NCBI GenBank assembly: GCA_026002995.1
Contig: BPGK01000001.1
Coordinates: forward strand, 2,481,988 to 2,545,987
DNA from: Gaiellaceae bacterium
Lineage (GTDB): Bacteria; Actinomycetota; Thermoleophilia; Gaiellales; Gaiellaceae
DNA: 64,000 nt
Reading direction: 5' to 3'
Under the pieces are notes generated by a model, which did not search any database, was not told the DNA's origin, and was given only the letters and a program-made list of their open reading frames with translations. Below, in pieces: positions 1-6,630 of this stretch; the stretch's first letter is position 1; the number at the start of each line of letters is the position of its first letter. The translations under genes and the position numbers were made by a program.

Positions 1-881
1 TCGACCCGCTGCCGCGCCCGGCGCCTGGCGCCGGCGAGGATCCCTCGCCCCGGCGCGAAGGCCCAGGCGAGCGCGAAGGCGGCACCGCAGCAGGCGGCGA
101 TGCAGCCCGCGATCGAGGCGTCGAGCACGAACGCGAGCCAGTAGCCGGCGACCGCGCACCCCACGCCAATCGCCGCCGCTAGGAGTGTCACCCGCCAGAG
201 CCTGTCGCTCAGGAGGTAGGCCGCCGCCGGCGGCGCAACCATGAGCGCGACGGTGAGGATCGATCCCACGGCATTGAAGGCGCCTACCGCCGTCAGCGAG
301 ACGAGGGACATGAGCCCGTACGTGACTGCAGTCGGCGCGAGTCCCAGCGAGAGGGCGAGCGCCGGATCGAAGGTCGTCAGCTTGAGCTCCTTCCAGAAGA
401 GCGTGAGCGCGGCGACGTCGACCGCCAGCACGACGGCCATGGTCACGAGCGCAGCCGGGCCGAGGTCGACTCCGCCGACGTGCACGCGGTCGAAGGGCGC
501 GAACGCGAGCTCGCCGAGCAGAACCGTGTCGATGTCGAGATGCACGCTGCCCGCGTAGCGGGAGACGAGGATGACGCCGATCGAGAAGAGCACCGGGAAG
601 ACGAGTCCGATCGCCGCGTCCTCGCGCACGAGCCGGGTCCGCGTCACGAGCTCGACGAGCGCCACGGTCACCACCCCCGTGAGCGCCGCGGCGACGAGGA
701 GCAGCGGCGAGGTCGTCGACTGGGTGACGAAGAACGCGAGCACGATCCCGAGGAGCACGGAGTGCGTGATCGCATCCGAGACGAGCGACATCCGACGGAG
801 CACGAGGAACACGCCGACGAGCGCGCAGGCCGCGGAGGTCAGGGACGCGATGGCGATGATCTCGAGCTGGCCCGACGTCAC
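1..881 (-). CDS. Metal ABC transporter permease (second subunit), 3' end beyond window
   Basis: Integral membrane permease of the ABC-3 family (MntB/TroD/ZnuB type), which together with the neighbouring permease forms the channel for Mn, Zn or Fe import. The frame starts at a GTG that overlaps the TGA of the upstream permease (GTGA) and stays open to base 1, about 293 codons, ending in an Arg-rich tail after the last hydrophobic segment, so only a few C-terminal residues are probably missing. The start reads [14 protein letters not shown] and is followed by an FLVLRRMSLVSDAITHSVL segment typical of the family (conserved Gly/Asp/His-rich cytoplasmic loop after TM1). Seven to eight hydrophobic segments are visible. 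It is the last gene of a four-gene overlapping operon. The metal cannot be told from this subunit. Confidence 0.88.
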   Translation of the reverse strand, partial: MTSGQLEIIAIASLTSAACALVGVFLVLRRMSLVSDAITHSVLLGIVLAFFVTQSTTSPLLLVAAALTGVVTVALVELVTRTRLVREDAAIGLVFPVLFSIGVILVSRYAGSVHLDIDTVLLGELAFAPFDRVHVGGVDLGPAALVTMAVVLAVDVAALTLFWKELKLTTFDPALALSLGLAPTAVTYGLMSLVSLTAVGAFNAVGSILTVALMVAPPAAAYLLSDRLWRVTLLAAAIGVGCAVAGYWLAFVLDASIAGCIAACCGAAFALAWAFAPGRGILAGARRRARQRV

Positions 882-1972
882 GCGCGCGACACCTCCGAGC
901 GGCCGCGGTCGGTGAGGAGCCAGCGATCGTCGGGCGTGCGCTCGACGAGGCCGCGGCGCTCGAGCTCGACGAGCGCGGGGAGGACGTCCGCCTGCTCCAT
1001 CGCACCCACCGTGGCGGCGTGGTGGCCGCGCGCAGGCCCTTCGTGCACCTGCTCGAGCTGTGCGAGATCGGCGAGCACCTGAGCGAGACCGAGCCGCTCC
1101 CGCGCTCGACGGGAGCGGACGGCGCGGGCGACGAGCCCGCGCCGTGGCGCGGCGAGCAGGGAGACGGCGACGAGGGCGGTCGCGACAACCACGATCGTAG
1201 GCCCGGTCGGAAGCCGCGAGACCTCGGCCGACGCGACCGCGCCGAGAGCGCCGGCGAGCGCGCCGAAGGCGGCCGCGAGGACGGTCATCGCGCCGAGCCG
1301 GTCGGTCCACTGCCGAGCGGCGGCGGCAGGGGCGACGATCATCGACGCCATCAGCACCGCGCCGACGGTCTGGAGCCCGATCACGATCGCCACCACGAGT
1401 AGCCCGACGAGGACGACGTCCACGAGTCGCATCCGCAGCCCGAGCGTCGCGCCGAACTCGTGGTCGAACGCGAGCACCTTCAACTCCTTCCAGAGGGCGA
1501 GCAGGACGAGGAGGGCGAGCGCGCCGGCTGCGGCCATGGTCACGACGTCCTCGCGGAGCAGCGTCGCCGCCTGGCCGAACAGGAAGCGGTCGAGCCCGGC
1601 TTGCGACGCGTCCGGGCGCCGCTGGAGCCAGGTGAGCAGGACGAGCCCGACCCCGAAGAAGACCGAGAGCCAGATGCCGAGCGCCGCGTCCTGCTTCACG
1701 CGGGTGGTCCGGACGACGGCCGTCACGAGGAGTACGGCCGCGAACCCCGTTAGCGCGGCGCCGATCATGAGGAGGAGCGAGCTCTTGCTGCCGGTCAGGA
1801 GATAGGCGAGCGCGACGCCGGGCAGGGCCGCGTGCGAGATCGCATCGCCGACGAGAGCTTGCCGCCGGAGGACGGCGAACGTCCCGAGCGCTCCCGCGAC
1901 GACGCCGAGCGTCGCGGCCCCGAGGACGACGACTCGGAGCGTGTAGTCGTCGAGCGGAAGGAGCGCCGTCAC
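878..1972 (-). CDS. Metal ABC transporter permease with C-terminal winged-helix-like domain
   Basis: ABC-3 family permease (TroC/MntC-like), 364 aa. Residues 1 to about 275 hold the hydrophobic channel domain, with the [19 protein letters not shown] loop near the N-terminus. After [13 protein letters not shown] comes a hydrophilic tail of about 85 residues including [20 protein letters not shown] and [13 protein letters not shown], which looks like a winged helix-turn-helix. Some TroC-type permeases are known to carry such a tail; its role here is inference. The GTG start overlaps the ATPase stop by 4 nt, and the stop overlaps the next permease start by 4 nt, so the subunits are translationally coupled. 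Confidence 0.9.
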   Translation of the reverse strand: MTALLPLDDYTLRVVVLGAATLGVVAGALGTFAVLRRQALVGDAISHAALPGVALAYLLTGSKSSLLLMIGAALTGFAAVLLVTAVVRTTRVKQDAALGIWLSVFFGVGLVLLTWLQRRPDASQAGLDRFLFGQAATLLREDVVTMAAAGALALLVLLALWKELKVLAFDHEFGATLGLRMRLVDVVLVGLLVVAIVIGLQTVGAVLMASMIVAPAAAARQWTDRLGAMTVLAAAFGALAGALGAVASAEVSRLPTGPTIVVVATALVAVSLLAAPRRGLVARAVRSRRARERLGLAQVLADLAQLEQVHEGPARGHHAATVGAMEQADVLPALVELERRGLVERTPDDRWLLTDRGRSEVSRA

Positions 1973-2712
1973 GGGCCGTTCCGACGCCCGAACGCCGCTG
2001 AGCGGCCGCCATAGGCGAGGCGGAGGTTCTCCTCGGTGAAGACCTCCTCGACGGTCCCGGCGGCGACCGTGCGGACGTTGAGCAACACGACGCGGTCGAA
2101 GTACTCGGCCACCGTCTGCAGATCGTGGTGGACGCAGACGATCGTCTTGCCGTGCTCGCGCAGCGCTCGCAGGAGCTCCACGATGGCGAGCTCCGTCGTC
2201 GCGTCGACCCCCTGGAAGGGCTCGTCCATGAGGTAGAGCTCGGCCTCTTGCACGAGCGCTCGCGCGAGGAACACGCGCTGCTGCTGGCCTCCCGAGAGCT
2301 GGCTGATCTGTCGACTCGCGAGGTGCTCGATCCCGAGCTGGCGCAGCGCCTCGTCGGCGGCCTCGCGATCGCGTCGGCCCGGTCGTCGCACCCAGCCGAT
2401 CCGCCCGTAGCGGCCCATGAGCACGACGTCCCTGACGTCGGTCGGGAAGTCCCAGTCCACGGAACCACGCTGGGGGACGTAGGCCACGAGCCGTCGCTGC
2501 TCTCGGTACGGGCGTCCGAGGACGAGCGCCTGGCCCGCGGCAGGCTTCACGAGGCCGAGGATCGAGCGGAGGAGCGTCGTCTTGCCGGCCCCATTCGGCC
2601 CGACGATCGCAGTCAGCGTGCCGACGGGAACCTCGACATCGACGTCCCACAGCACCGGCTTGTCGCCGTAGGCGACCGTGAGGTCGGTGACTTCGAGCGC
2701 CGCGGTGGTCAC
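1969..2712 (-). CDS. Metal ABC transporter ATP-binding protein (MntB/TroB/ZnuC type)
   Basis: Cytoplasmic ATPase that powers the adjacent permeases, 247 aa, the normal length for a single nucleotide-binding domain. Walker A is GPNGAGKTT (about residue 38), the Q-loop is [13 protein letters not shown], the signature is LSGGQQQR, Walker B is LYLMDEPF and the switch histidine lies in CVHHD. The [19 protein letters not shown] stretch after the Q-loop is characteristic of manganese/zinc/iron ABC-3 importers. GTG start overlapping the binding-protein TGA. Confident family call; the metal is not determined. Confidence 0.93.
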   Translation of the reverse strand: MTTAALEVTDLTVAYGDKPVLWDVDVEVPVGTLTAIVGPNGAGKTTLLRSILGLVKPAAGQALVLGRPYREQRRLVAYVPQRGSVDWDFPTDVRDVVLMGRYGRIGWVRRPGRRDREAADEALRQLGIEHLASRQISQLSGGQQQRVFLARALVQEAELYLMDEPFQGVDATTELAIVELLRALREHGKTIVCVHHDLQTVAEYFDRVVLLNVRTVAAGTVEEVFTEENLRLAYGGRSAAFGRRNGP

Positions 2713-3656
2713 GCTGCCTCCCCCAGGAGACCGGAGACGATCGCCCGGACGTTGTGTCGCACCATCCCCGGGTACGTGCCCTCTGGGGTCCCGGCATCAC
2801 CCATCGCGTCCGAGAAGAGGGGCTCCCCGATCTCGACGTCGAACCCCTGTGCGCGGACAGCGGCCTGGACGGCTTGGATGGTGCGCGGCGAGACGGACGA
2901 CTCGACGAAGATCACCGGAATGCGGCGCTCGACGATGACGTCCGCGAGCTCCGCGACGTCGCGAGCCCCCGCCTCGGACACCGTCGAGATGCCCTGCAAC
3001 CCGCGCACCTCGAACCCATACGCCCGGCCGAAGTAGCCGAACGCATCGTGCGCCGTCACGAGCACACGGCGCGCTCGCGGGACGCGGGAGGCCTGGGCGG
3101 TGACCCACGCGTCGAGGGCGGCAAGCTCCTTCGCGTACGCCGCGGCGTTCGCCCGGTAGAAGGCCGCATGCGTAGGATCGACGGTCGCGAGCGTGTCGCG
3201 GACCGCGCGCAGAGCGAAGCTCCAGAGCTCGACGTCGAACCAGACGTGCGGATCGACTTGGCTCTCGGAGACGGCGATCAGCCGGTCGCGTGGGATCGAC
3301 TCCGCGACGGCGCGCGTCACGCGGCCGCTCTCGCCGATCTCCTCCAGGACGTCCGCCATCTTCGCCTCGAGGTGGAAGCCGTTGTAGAGGATGACGTCGG
3401 CACCCTCGAGACGACGGAGGTCGCCCTCGCTCGCCTTGTACAGGTGCGGGTCGATACCGGGTCCCATGAGCGCCCGCACCGAGACCCGGCCGCCGCCGAC
3501 ACGCAGGGCGAGGTCGGCCACCATTCCCGTCGTCGCGACGATGCGAATCGTCCCGTCCCGGCTCGAGCTCGTCGCGCTCCCGCAGCCTGCGGTCACGAAG
3601 AGGGCAGCAGCGAGGGCGGCTGCAAGCAGGGCTCGGAGCAAGCGCAGTTTAGTCAT
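2709..3656 (-). CDS. Metal-binding lipoprotein of ABC importer (TroA/PsaA/ZnuA family)
   Basis: Cluster A-I substrate-binding protein, 315 aa from the ATG at 3656; an upstream in-frame extension exists but lacks signal-peptide character. The N-terminus [10 protein letters not shown] followed by [10 protein letters not shown] is a lipoprotein signal with a lipobox Cys, placing it outside the membrane. Expected metal-ligand segments are present: [12 protein letters not shown] (His), [10 protein letters not shown] (His), [15 protein letters not shown] (His at the third ligand position, as in TroA rather than the Glu of PsaA) and EPLFSDAMG (Asp). First gene of the operon, divergent from the DtxR-like regulator 40 nt away, which implies metal-dependent repression. 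Confidence 0.93.
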   Translation of the reverse strand: MTKLRLLRALLAAALAAALFVTAGCGSATSSSRDGTIRIVATTGMVADLALRVGGGRVSVRALMGPGIDPHLYKASEGDLRRLEGADVILYNGFHLEAKMADVLEEIGESGRVTRAVAESIPRDRLIAVSESQVDPHVWFDVELWSFALRAVRDTLATVDPTHAAFYRANAAAYAKELAALDAWVTAQASRVPRARRVLVTAHDAFGYFGRAYGFEVRGLQGISTVSEAGARDVAELADVIVERRIPVIFVESSVSPRTIQAVQAAVRAQGFDVEIGEPLFSDAMGDAGTPEGTYPGMVRHNVRAIVSGLLGEAA

Positions 3657-3662
3657 AGCTAA
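3649..3662. promoter_or_regulatory. Candidate DtxR-family operator between importer and regulator
   Basis: TTAGTCATAGCTAA has TTAG/CTAA half-sites around a 6-nt centre and overlaps the ATG of the binding-protein gene, in the only 40-nt gap between the importer operon and the regulator. DtxR/IdeR operators usually contain TTAGG...CCTAA arms. The match here is partial, so this is a weak candidate supported mainly by position. Confidence 0.35.
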
Positions 3663-3696
3663 TTCCGATCTGGAGTGTACGCTCATAGCGACGCCG

Positions 3697-4362
3697 ATGC
3701 GAACGCGCCCCCGAGAGCTCACCGTCGCCGCGCAGGACTACCTGAAGGCGATCCACGCCCTCGAGGACGAGGGCGTTCGGGTCACGACGTCCGCGCTCGC
3801 CGAGCGCATGTCCGTGAGCGCCCCCTCCGCGACGGCGATGGCGAAGCGTCTGGCCGGGCTCGGACTCGTCGAGCGGACGCCCTACCGAGGCGTCGCGCTC
3901 ACCGAGACCGGGCGTGCCTGCGCGCTCGAGGTCATCCGCCACCACCGCCTGCTCGAGCGCTACCTCGCGGACCGGCTCGGGCTAACCCTCGACGAGGTGC
4001 ACGCCGAGGCGGAGCTCCTCGAGCACGCCCTCTCGGAGGAGCTCGAGGCGAGGATCGACGCCGAGCTCGGGTACCCGACCCACGACCCGCACGGCGATCC
4101 GATCCCCGACGCGGAGCTCAAGCTCGACGCGGAGCGGGGGCGCACGCTGAGCGATCTCGACGAGGGCGAGCGGGCGGCGGTGTCACGGGTGCCGGACGGC
4201 GATCCGGGGCTCCTGCGCTACCTCGCCGAGCTCGGGCTCGTCCCCGAAGCGGAGGTCGAGGTGCTCAGGCGGGCGCCGTACGGCGGCCCCGTCACGGTCC
4301 GAACTGTCGTCGGCGAGCACGCGATCTCGCGCGAGCTCGCAGGTCGCATCGCCGTCGCCTAG
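3697..4362 (+). CDS. DtxR/MntR-family metal-dependent transcriptional regulator
   Basis: Metal-sensing repressor, 221 aa. Residues 1-60 form a winged helix-turn-helix (LTVAAQDYLKAIHALEDEG, then SALAERMSVSAPSATAMAKR), residues about 65-135 the helical dimerisation and metal-binding region (VIRHHRLLERYLADRLGL; AEAELLEHALSEELEARID), and residues about 150-221 an SH3/FeoA-like C-terminal domain (YLAELGLVPEAEVEVL). The HHRLLE and E..LEH residues correspond to metal ligands of the family. Start chosen at the ATG directly before RTRPRELT; longer upstream frame overlaps the divergent gene. Likely controls the adjacent importer. Whether it senses iron or manganese is not decided by sequence alone. Confidence 0.93.
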   Translation: MRTRPRELTVAAQDYLKAIHALEDEGVRVTTSALAERMSVSAPSATAMAKRLAGLGLVERTPYRGVALTETGRACALEVIRHHRLLERYLADRLGLTLDEVHAEAELLEHALSEELEARIDAELGYPTHDPHGDPIPDAELKLDAERGRTLSDLDEGERAAVSRVPDGDPGLLRYLAELGLVPEAEVEVLRRAPYGGPVTVRTVVGEHAISRELAGRIAVA

Positions 4363-4385
4363 CGAGCGAGGGCGAGGGCGAAGAC

Positions 4386-4449
4386 GCGGGCGAGGGGGCG
4401 GGCGAGGGGGCGGGCGAGGGGGCGGGCGAGGCAAGCCTCGCCCCTACGG
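4386..4449. repeat. 12-bp G-rich tandem repeat followed by a 9-bp hairpin
   Basis: Three exact copies of GCGGGCGAGGGG plus a 9-nt partial copy (4386-4430) run into a perfect 9-bp inverted repeat with a 2-nt loop, GGGCGAGGC-AA-GCCTCGCCC (4424-4443). The following TCGCCCCTACG (4439-4449) recurs at 4651-4661 and in inverted orientation at 4583-4593. The 294-nt gap 4363-4656 therefore holds a compound of short intergenic repeats and no gene that I can support. Confidence 0.8.
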
Positions 4450-4475
4450 GCGGCGGACGGTCGGGGCGTACCGCG

Positions 4476-4558
4476 CAACACCGGGGTCAGGTCCCTTTCG
4501 TTGCGCGCGTGCTCGGTGCCTTCCCTCGCTGCAACACGGGAGACCTGACCCCGTGTTG
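4476..4558. repeat. 83-nt element with long imperfect terminal inverted repeats
   Basis: The left arm (4476-4495, CAACACCGGGGTCAGGTCCC) is the reverse complement of the right arm (4538-4558) except for one inserted C and one extra T. The core GGGGTCAGGTC / GACCTGACCCC is about 40 nt apart. This looks like a REP or MITE-like palindromic repeat. It could also fold as a bidirectional terminator between the regulator (plus) and glutaredoxin (minus) genes, which converge here. Confidence 0.75.
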
Positions 4559-4656
4559 AGCACCCGGCCGTTCGTCGATCGCCGTAGGGGCGACTCTCGG
4601 GTTCCCCTCGTCCCTGCAGGACGCGGGCGAGAAAGCGGACGAGGCTCGCCTCGCCC

Positions 4657-5022
4657 CTACGCGGCGAGGTCGAGCTCGACGACCTTGATCACCTGCTCGC
4701 GCTCCGCTCCGAGCGCCGCGTCCAGACGCTCCTGGAGCTCGCCCGAGGCGTAGAGCTCCTCGGTGATGTCCGCGCCGCCGATCAACTCGCCCCTGACGAA
4801 CACCTGGGGAATGGTCGGCCAGCCGGAGATCGCCTGGAGCTCCTGACGGATCCGGGGGTCGGGAAGGATGTCCACGGCGGTGATCGGGGCGCCGGCGGCG
4901 TGGAGCGCCTTCAGGGCGCGCAGCGAGTTGCCGCACATGACCTGCTGCGGCGTCCCCTTCATGAACACGGCGACCGGCTCGTGCGCGATCACGTCGGAGA
5001 TCTGCTCGGCGAGGGTCTTCAT
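4657..5022 (-). CDS. grxD: Monothiol glutaredoxin (Grx4/GrxD family) with CGNS active site
   Basis: Iron-sulfur cluster carrier of the monothiol glutaredoxin family, 121 aa. Family hallmarks are VAVFMKGTPQQ, the active-site Cys, the SGWPTIPQVFV cis-Pro segment and GELIGGADI (GSH-binding GG-D). The active site reads MCGNSL where the family normally has CGFS; the DNA codons are TGC GGC AAC TCG, so Phe is replaced by Asn. The start overlaps the bolA stop by 4 nt, a pairing that matches the known Grx-BolA [2Fe-2S] complex. A short C-terminal extension (EREQVIKVVELDLAA) follows the usual fold. Confidence 0.92.
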   Translation of the reverse strand: MKTLAEQISDVIAHEPVAVFMKGTPQQVMCGNSLRALKALHAAGAPITAVDILPDPRIRQELQAISGWPTIPQVFVRGELIGGADITEELYASGELQERLDAALGAEREQVIKVVELDLAA

Positions 5023-5252
5023 GCGGTTCCTTTCGTCGTGATCCGGAGCTCGTGGATGCGTCCGTCCGCGAGCGGCTCGGCCAACGCTTCGTTCACACGA
5101 CGGTGCTGGTCGAGGAGCGAGAGGCCGTCGAACTCCGGGCTGACCACGACCACGTGGAAGTGGTCACCGCCGCCCGTTCGATCCTCGACGGACACCTCGA
5201 CGGCCCGCGGAAACGCCTGTACGAGCAGGCCCTTGATCGTCTCTGCCTCCAT
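5019..5252 (-). CDS. bolA: BolA/IbaG family protein
   Basis: 77-aa BolA-fold protein that partners monothiol glutaredoxins in iron-sulfur cluster trafficking. The segment GGDHFHVVVVSPEFDGLS carries the conserved His ligand region, followed by LLDQHRRVNEALAEPL and IHELRITTK, the typical C-terminal strand. Length is normal for the small BolA/IbaG branch. ATG start; its TGA overlaps the glutaredoxin ATG. Divergent from the LiaF-like gene with only 36 nt between starts. Confidence 0.92.
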   Translation of the reverse strand: MEAETIKGLLVQAFPRAVEVSVEDRTGGGDHFHVVVVSPEFDGLSLLDQHRRVNEALAEPLADGRIHELRITTKGTA

Positions 5253-5288
5253 CGCGGTCGATGCTACCTCGCGCTACGCTCGCTCCCG

Positions 5289-5750
5289 ATGCGCCTCGCG
5301 AGGCCCCTTGTCACGTTCACGCTCGGCGCATACGCCGGCCTCGCGATCGCTGCCGCGCTCATGAAGCGCGCCCTTGCCCCGCGAGGCGATGCCGGAAGCG
5401 ACGAGGTCGCGCTCGTCGCGATCTTCGACGGGGTCAGGCTCGCGAGCCGGGCGCAGGCGTTCCGCGGCGGCTCCCTGCTCGCGTGGTTCGGCGGGATCGA
5501 CCTCGACCTGAGCGCCGCGGGACTCGCGCCGGGCGCACGCCTGCGGGCGGCTGCCGTCCTGGGAGGGGTCTCGATCCGCGTCCCCACGGGCTGGCGGGTG
5601 CGGTCGGAGGCGAAGGCCCTCCTCGGCGGAATCGACGTACGAACGGGTGGCGACGAGAGCCCCGACGCGCCGACGCTCGTCGTCGAGGGCCTCGCCCTGC
5701 TCGGCGGCATCGCGATCGTCGCGGCGAGGGACGCGACGGGGACGAGCTGA
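5289..5750 (+). CDS. Small membrane protein with LiaF-like C-terminal domain
   Basis: 153-aa protein with one N-terminal hydrophobic segment ([18 protein letters not shown]) and a beta-rich C-terminal region. That region contains [41 protein letters not shown] and [12 protein letters not shown]. Repeated GG-[IV]-x-[IVLR] strands of this kind occur in LiaF / cell-wall-active antibiotic response domains. No function can be assigned. Start is the ATG at 5289; longer upstream frame overlaps bolA on the other strand. Followed after 4 nt by the GTG of the aconitase-containing frame, so probably cotranscribed. Confidence 0.72.
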   Translation: MRLARPLVTFTLGAYAGLAIAAALMKRALAPRGDAGSDEVALVAIFDGVRLASRAQAFRGGSLLAWFGGIDLDLSAAGLAPGARLRAAAVLGGVSIRVPTGWRVRSEAKALLGGIDVRTGGDESPDAPTLVVEGLALLGGIAIVAARDATGTS

Positions 5751-5754
5751 CCGC

Positions 5755-6630
5755 GTGCGCCGCGCCACTGGCTACCTCGCCTCGCTCCCGGAGAGGATCG
5801 TGCGGGCTCTCGCGGCGATCACGGGCGGTGCGCTACACGAGACTGCCGAGCTCGTCCTCCCGCGCCTCGTGCGGCGATCGCGCCTCTACGAAGCGACGGC
5901 GAAGAACCTCCTGCGCATCGCCGTCGAGCTCGTCGGCGGCGTGGAGCGACCATCCGAGGCGACGACGGGCGAGTACGAGCCCGATCCGAAGAGGCTCGCG
6001 GCACGGAAGGCAACGGGGAACGTCGTCGAGCTCGGGTCGATCCTCGCCTTCGGCTTCTCGCCGCTCTGGCTACTCGCCGCAGCGGCCGACGTCACACGCG
6101 GCACCCGCACCTACCTGGACGCGCTTGTGGGGGAGTTGAAGGGCGCCGGCGTGCTGGCCCCGGACGTCGAGCTCGGCACGATCGACGAGCTCCTCGCCGC
6201 GCTCGAGGGCGCGAGCGGGACGACCGCGCGCCTGATCGACATCCCACCGCTCGAGCTCGAGGCGCTCCGGCGCTCGCTCGCCGAGCTCCGTGCGGACGCG
6301 AGCGGGCTCCCGACACCGCCCGAGCTCGCGGCGCTGTACGCGGGCCTGCTGAGAGAGTCGGAGCGCGAGCAACGCTCGTTGCTCGAGGTCTCCGCCGGCA
6401 TCGGCGCCGCCTTCTTCAACTCCGCGCGGAAGGTCGGTCGGCAGCACCTCCTCGCGCCGTACACGGAAGACCTGCGGCCGCTCCGCAACGAGGGGTTCGC
6501 CGCCTACGCCCGCCGGGTGGGCCGTCCCTACGCCGAAGCCGTCGCCCGCCACTTCCGCCCCGACGAGCCGACCCTGACCGAGCGCGGGATCGAGCGGCTC
6601 GCTGGTCGGAAACTGGTTGAATCGAGGTCG
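5755..6630 (+). other. N-terminal extension of the aconitase frame: unrecognised helical domain
   Basis: About 292 residues, mostly predicted helix, with [20 protein letters not shown] near residue 40, a hydrophobic patch [20 protein letters not shown] near residue 90, a linker-like [14 protein letters not shown] region, and [20 protein letters not shown] followed by [18 protein letters not shown] at the end. I do not recognise the family. The composition looks like an independent cytoplasmic or membrane-associated protein rather than an aconitase domain. The junction RKLVESRS just before the aconitase Met has a TGA in the +1-shifted frame (6618-6620), so a lost stop through an indel is possible. 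Confidence 0.6.
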
